Assembly: GCA_023420245.1 (NCBI GenBank) | Contig: JAEZWL010000180.1 | Location: 1 to 7,429 of the forward strand | Source: Bacillota bacterium | Lineage (GTDB): Bacteria > Bacillota > Clostridia > Oscillospirales > Acutalibacteraceae | DNA: 7,429 nucleotides | Reading direction: 5' to 3' | Part shown: positions 6,341 to 7,429 of the stretch, piece by piece | Position numbering within the stretch: position 1 is the first letter of the stretch | Layout of the letters: every line of letters begins with the position of its first letter | The notes under the pieces: generated by a model | What the model was told of the DNA's origin: nothing | Databases searched by the model: none | Seen by the model: only the letters and a program-made list of their open reading frames with translations | Translations under genes and position numbers: made by a program

Positions 6341-6386
6341 AATAAAATAAGAAGGGGAGTGTAAAATTATTTCATAAGGCTTTTTT
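6334..6386 (+). terminator. Possible leader terminator competing with the structured RNA
   Basis: GAAGC (6334-6338) can pair with GCTTT (6379-6383). Further pairing of AAATAA (6345-6350) with TTATTT (6367-6372) forms an interrupted hairpin, with six T residues at 6381-6386. The 5' arm reuses bases of the 3' strand of the upstream helix (6334-6340), so the two folds exclude each other in part. The hairpin is AU-rich and weak, so termination is uncertain. Confidence 0.25.
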
Positions 6387-6430
6387 GATTGAGGTAAGTG
6401 GAAAATTTCTAGCTTTTCAACTAAAAAATC

Positions 6431-6436
6431 AGGAGG
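6431..6436 (+). promoter_or_regulatory. Ribosome binding site deciding the start of the NMT1-like protein
   Basis: AGGAGG lies 8 bases before ATG at 6445. The same frame is open upstream from a TTG at 6385, but that codon lacks a Shine-Dalgarno sequence and would bury the lipoprotein signal peptide, so ATG 6445 is the start. Confidence 0.85.
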
Positions 6437-6444
6437 AATTATTA

Positions 6445-7429
6445 ATGAAAAGGTTTATTTCAGCAGTTATATCAACCGCATTGTTAATCAGCACCTTCGC
6501 AGGGTGTCAGGCAAGTACTCCTTCCGCTTCAGGCACAGCCTCAACTGCGGGTGGAGCAGATACAGCGTCAACCTCCGCTCCCACAGGAGCGGTGCTCAAT
6601 GTTGGCATGATGCCGTTTACCGTAAACGTCCCCGCACAATATGCTTATGAAAAAGGCTGGTTTAAGGACGCAGGTTTGAATGTAAAGTTTGTTATGTTCC
6701 AGAACGGTACGCCGATGAACGAATCCCTTTCCGCCGGTCAGCTTGATATCGGTGTTGCGGGAACCGCTGCGGTTTTCTCCATGGCAAACGATATCAGTAC
6801 CCTGGTTTATGAATCCAACACTGCGGGCGGCATGGGACTGTATGTAAGAAAAGACAGCCCGATCGCGAAGGTTAAGGGCAAGCTTGCAGATAACCCGGAT
6901 GTTTTAGGTTCCAAGGAAACGGTTAAGGGCATGAAGGTGCTTGGCTCATTGGGAACCGTGTCTCAGTATGTTGCAATCAGCTACGCGCAAAAGTTTGATT
7001 TGAAGGAAACAGATATCCAGCAGGTTTCTATGGAATTTGCCCAGGCGCTTCAGGCGTTTAAAGCCGGTGAGGCCGACGCAATCTCCGTTCCTCCTCCGTA
7101 TTCCTTCCAGGCTGAGGCTGCGGGTGCAGTTAAGGCAATTTCGTTTGAGCAGGCTTCCGGTATGAAGATGAAGGACGGAATTCTTGCGCGCAAGAGCGTT
7201 CTGAAAGACAGAAAAGCAGACGTTGTAAAATTCATTCAGGTTTATGAAAAAGCCTGTGAAGCCCTTGCAAAGAACAAGGATGAAAGACATACCTTCTCCA
7301 TGAAATTCTTCAAAGACAACGGCTTGGTATATACCGATCAAATGATGGATAATGAAATTTCAGTACGTGACTATATTACCAAGGAAGATTACAAAAAGCC
7401 CGGTTATACTTTAGGCGATAGCTATATGC
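6445..7429 (+). CDS. NMT1/THI5-like ABC substrate-binding lipoprotein (3' end outside window)
   Basis: Extracytoplasmic receptor of the nitrate/sulfonate/taurine/thiamine-precursor class of ABC importers (SsuA/TauA/ThiY-like fold, periplasmic-binding type II). The frame runs open to the window edge with no stop, giving 328 residues, so only a short C-terminal part is probably missing. Residues 1-20 are a lipoprotein signal peptide with lipobox FAG-C and the modified cysteine at 21, followed by a Ser/Thr/Ala-rich linker to about 48. The mature domain starts at LNVGMMPF. It contains the family pattern AYEKGWFKDAGLNV (about 67-80), an AGQLDIGVAG motif (97-106) and a hinge-side segment GMKVLGSLGT (162-171). 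The lipid-anchored form fits a Gram-positive. The CCCFC motif of yeast THI5 is absent. Permease and ATPase genes are expected just downstream. The ligand is unknown; taurine, sulfonates, pyrimidine precursors or other small organics are all possible. Confidence 0.9.
   Translation, partial: MKRFISAVISTALLISTFAGCQASTPSASGTASTAGGADTASTSAPTGAVLNVGMMPFTVNVPAQYAYEKGWFKDAGLNVKFVMFQNGTPMNESLSAGQLDIGVAGTAAVFSMANDISTLVYESNTAGGMGLYVRKDSPIAKVKGKLADNPDVLGSKETVKGMKVLGSLGTVSQYVAISYAQKFDLKETDIQQVSMEFAQALQAFKAGEADAISVPPPYSFQAEAAGAVKAISFEQASGMKMKDGILARKSVLKDRKADVVKFIQVYEKACEALAKNKDERHTFSMKFFKDNGLVYTDQMMDNEISVRDYITKEDYKKPGYTLGDSYM

Noticed and set aside
6351..6377. Leader peptide after AAGGGGAGTG
   Set aside because: The ribosome-binding-like sequence is followed only by an ATT codon with a stop after three codons, and no ATG, GTG or TTG at suitable spacing opens a frame of any length.
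6385..6444. In-frame TTG at 6385 as an upstream start for the NMT1-like protein
   Set aside because: No Shine-Dalgarno sequence precedes it, and it would put 20 residues before a clean lipoprotein signal peptide. The ATG at 6445 has AGGAGG at ideal spacing.

Overview
The window reads as a piece of an anaerobic, probably motile Firmicute (Clostridia, perhaps the Oscillospiraceae/Acutalibacteraceae side). The clues are two Gram-positive-type substrate-binding lipoproteins with lipoboxes, strong AGGAGG-type ribosome binding sites, a YesN-like response regulator, a Clostridia-style chemoreceptor with two HAMP-like segments, and moderate GC content with AT-rich intergenic DNA. This is inferred from protein style only; no 16S or other taxonomic marker is present. 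Every gene is on the + strand.

Layout. Positions 2-1006 hold an RbsC-type sugar ABC permease whose start lies just before the window. It is followed after 67 bases by a sugar-binding lipoprotein (1074-2099), closed by a perfect 10-bp hairpin (2134-2156). A TTG-started YesN/AraC-type response regulator (2221-3825) follows behind its own likely -10 element. Next is a dCache/HAMP chemoreceptor (3945-5921), closed by a long hairpin (5956-6009). After it comes an unusually long AT-rich gap of about 520 bases. This gap carries a 20-bp direct repeat, a strong sigma-A promoter (TTGACA/TAAAAT) and a roughly 200-base leader with base-pairing potential. The last gene is an NMT1/THI5-like substrate-binding lipoprotein (6445 to past the end), cut by the window edge.

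How the genes could work together. The first part is the end of a CUT2-type sugar importer operon; its ATPase is presumably upstream. The response regulator is placed where it could control that importer or a neighbour, but no histidine kinase is visible. The chemoreceptor between the two transport systems suggests that sensing, movement and uptake of small nutrients are linked here. The NMT1-like lipoprotein probably starts a second ABC operon (permease and ATPase expected downstream).

The most interesting unexplained part is the leader of this second operon (about 6245-6444). It has a long-range 9-bp helix, a possible pseudoknot, and a competing hairpin followed by six T residues. That is the arrangement expected of a cis-regulatory RNA, and I cannot assign it to any riboswitch class I know.
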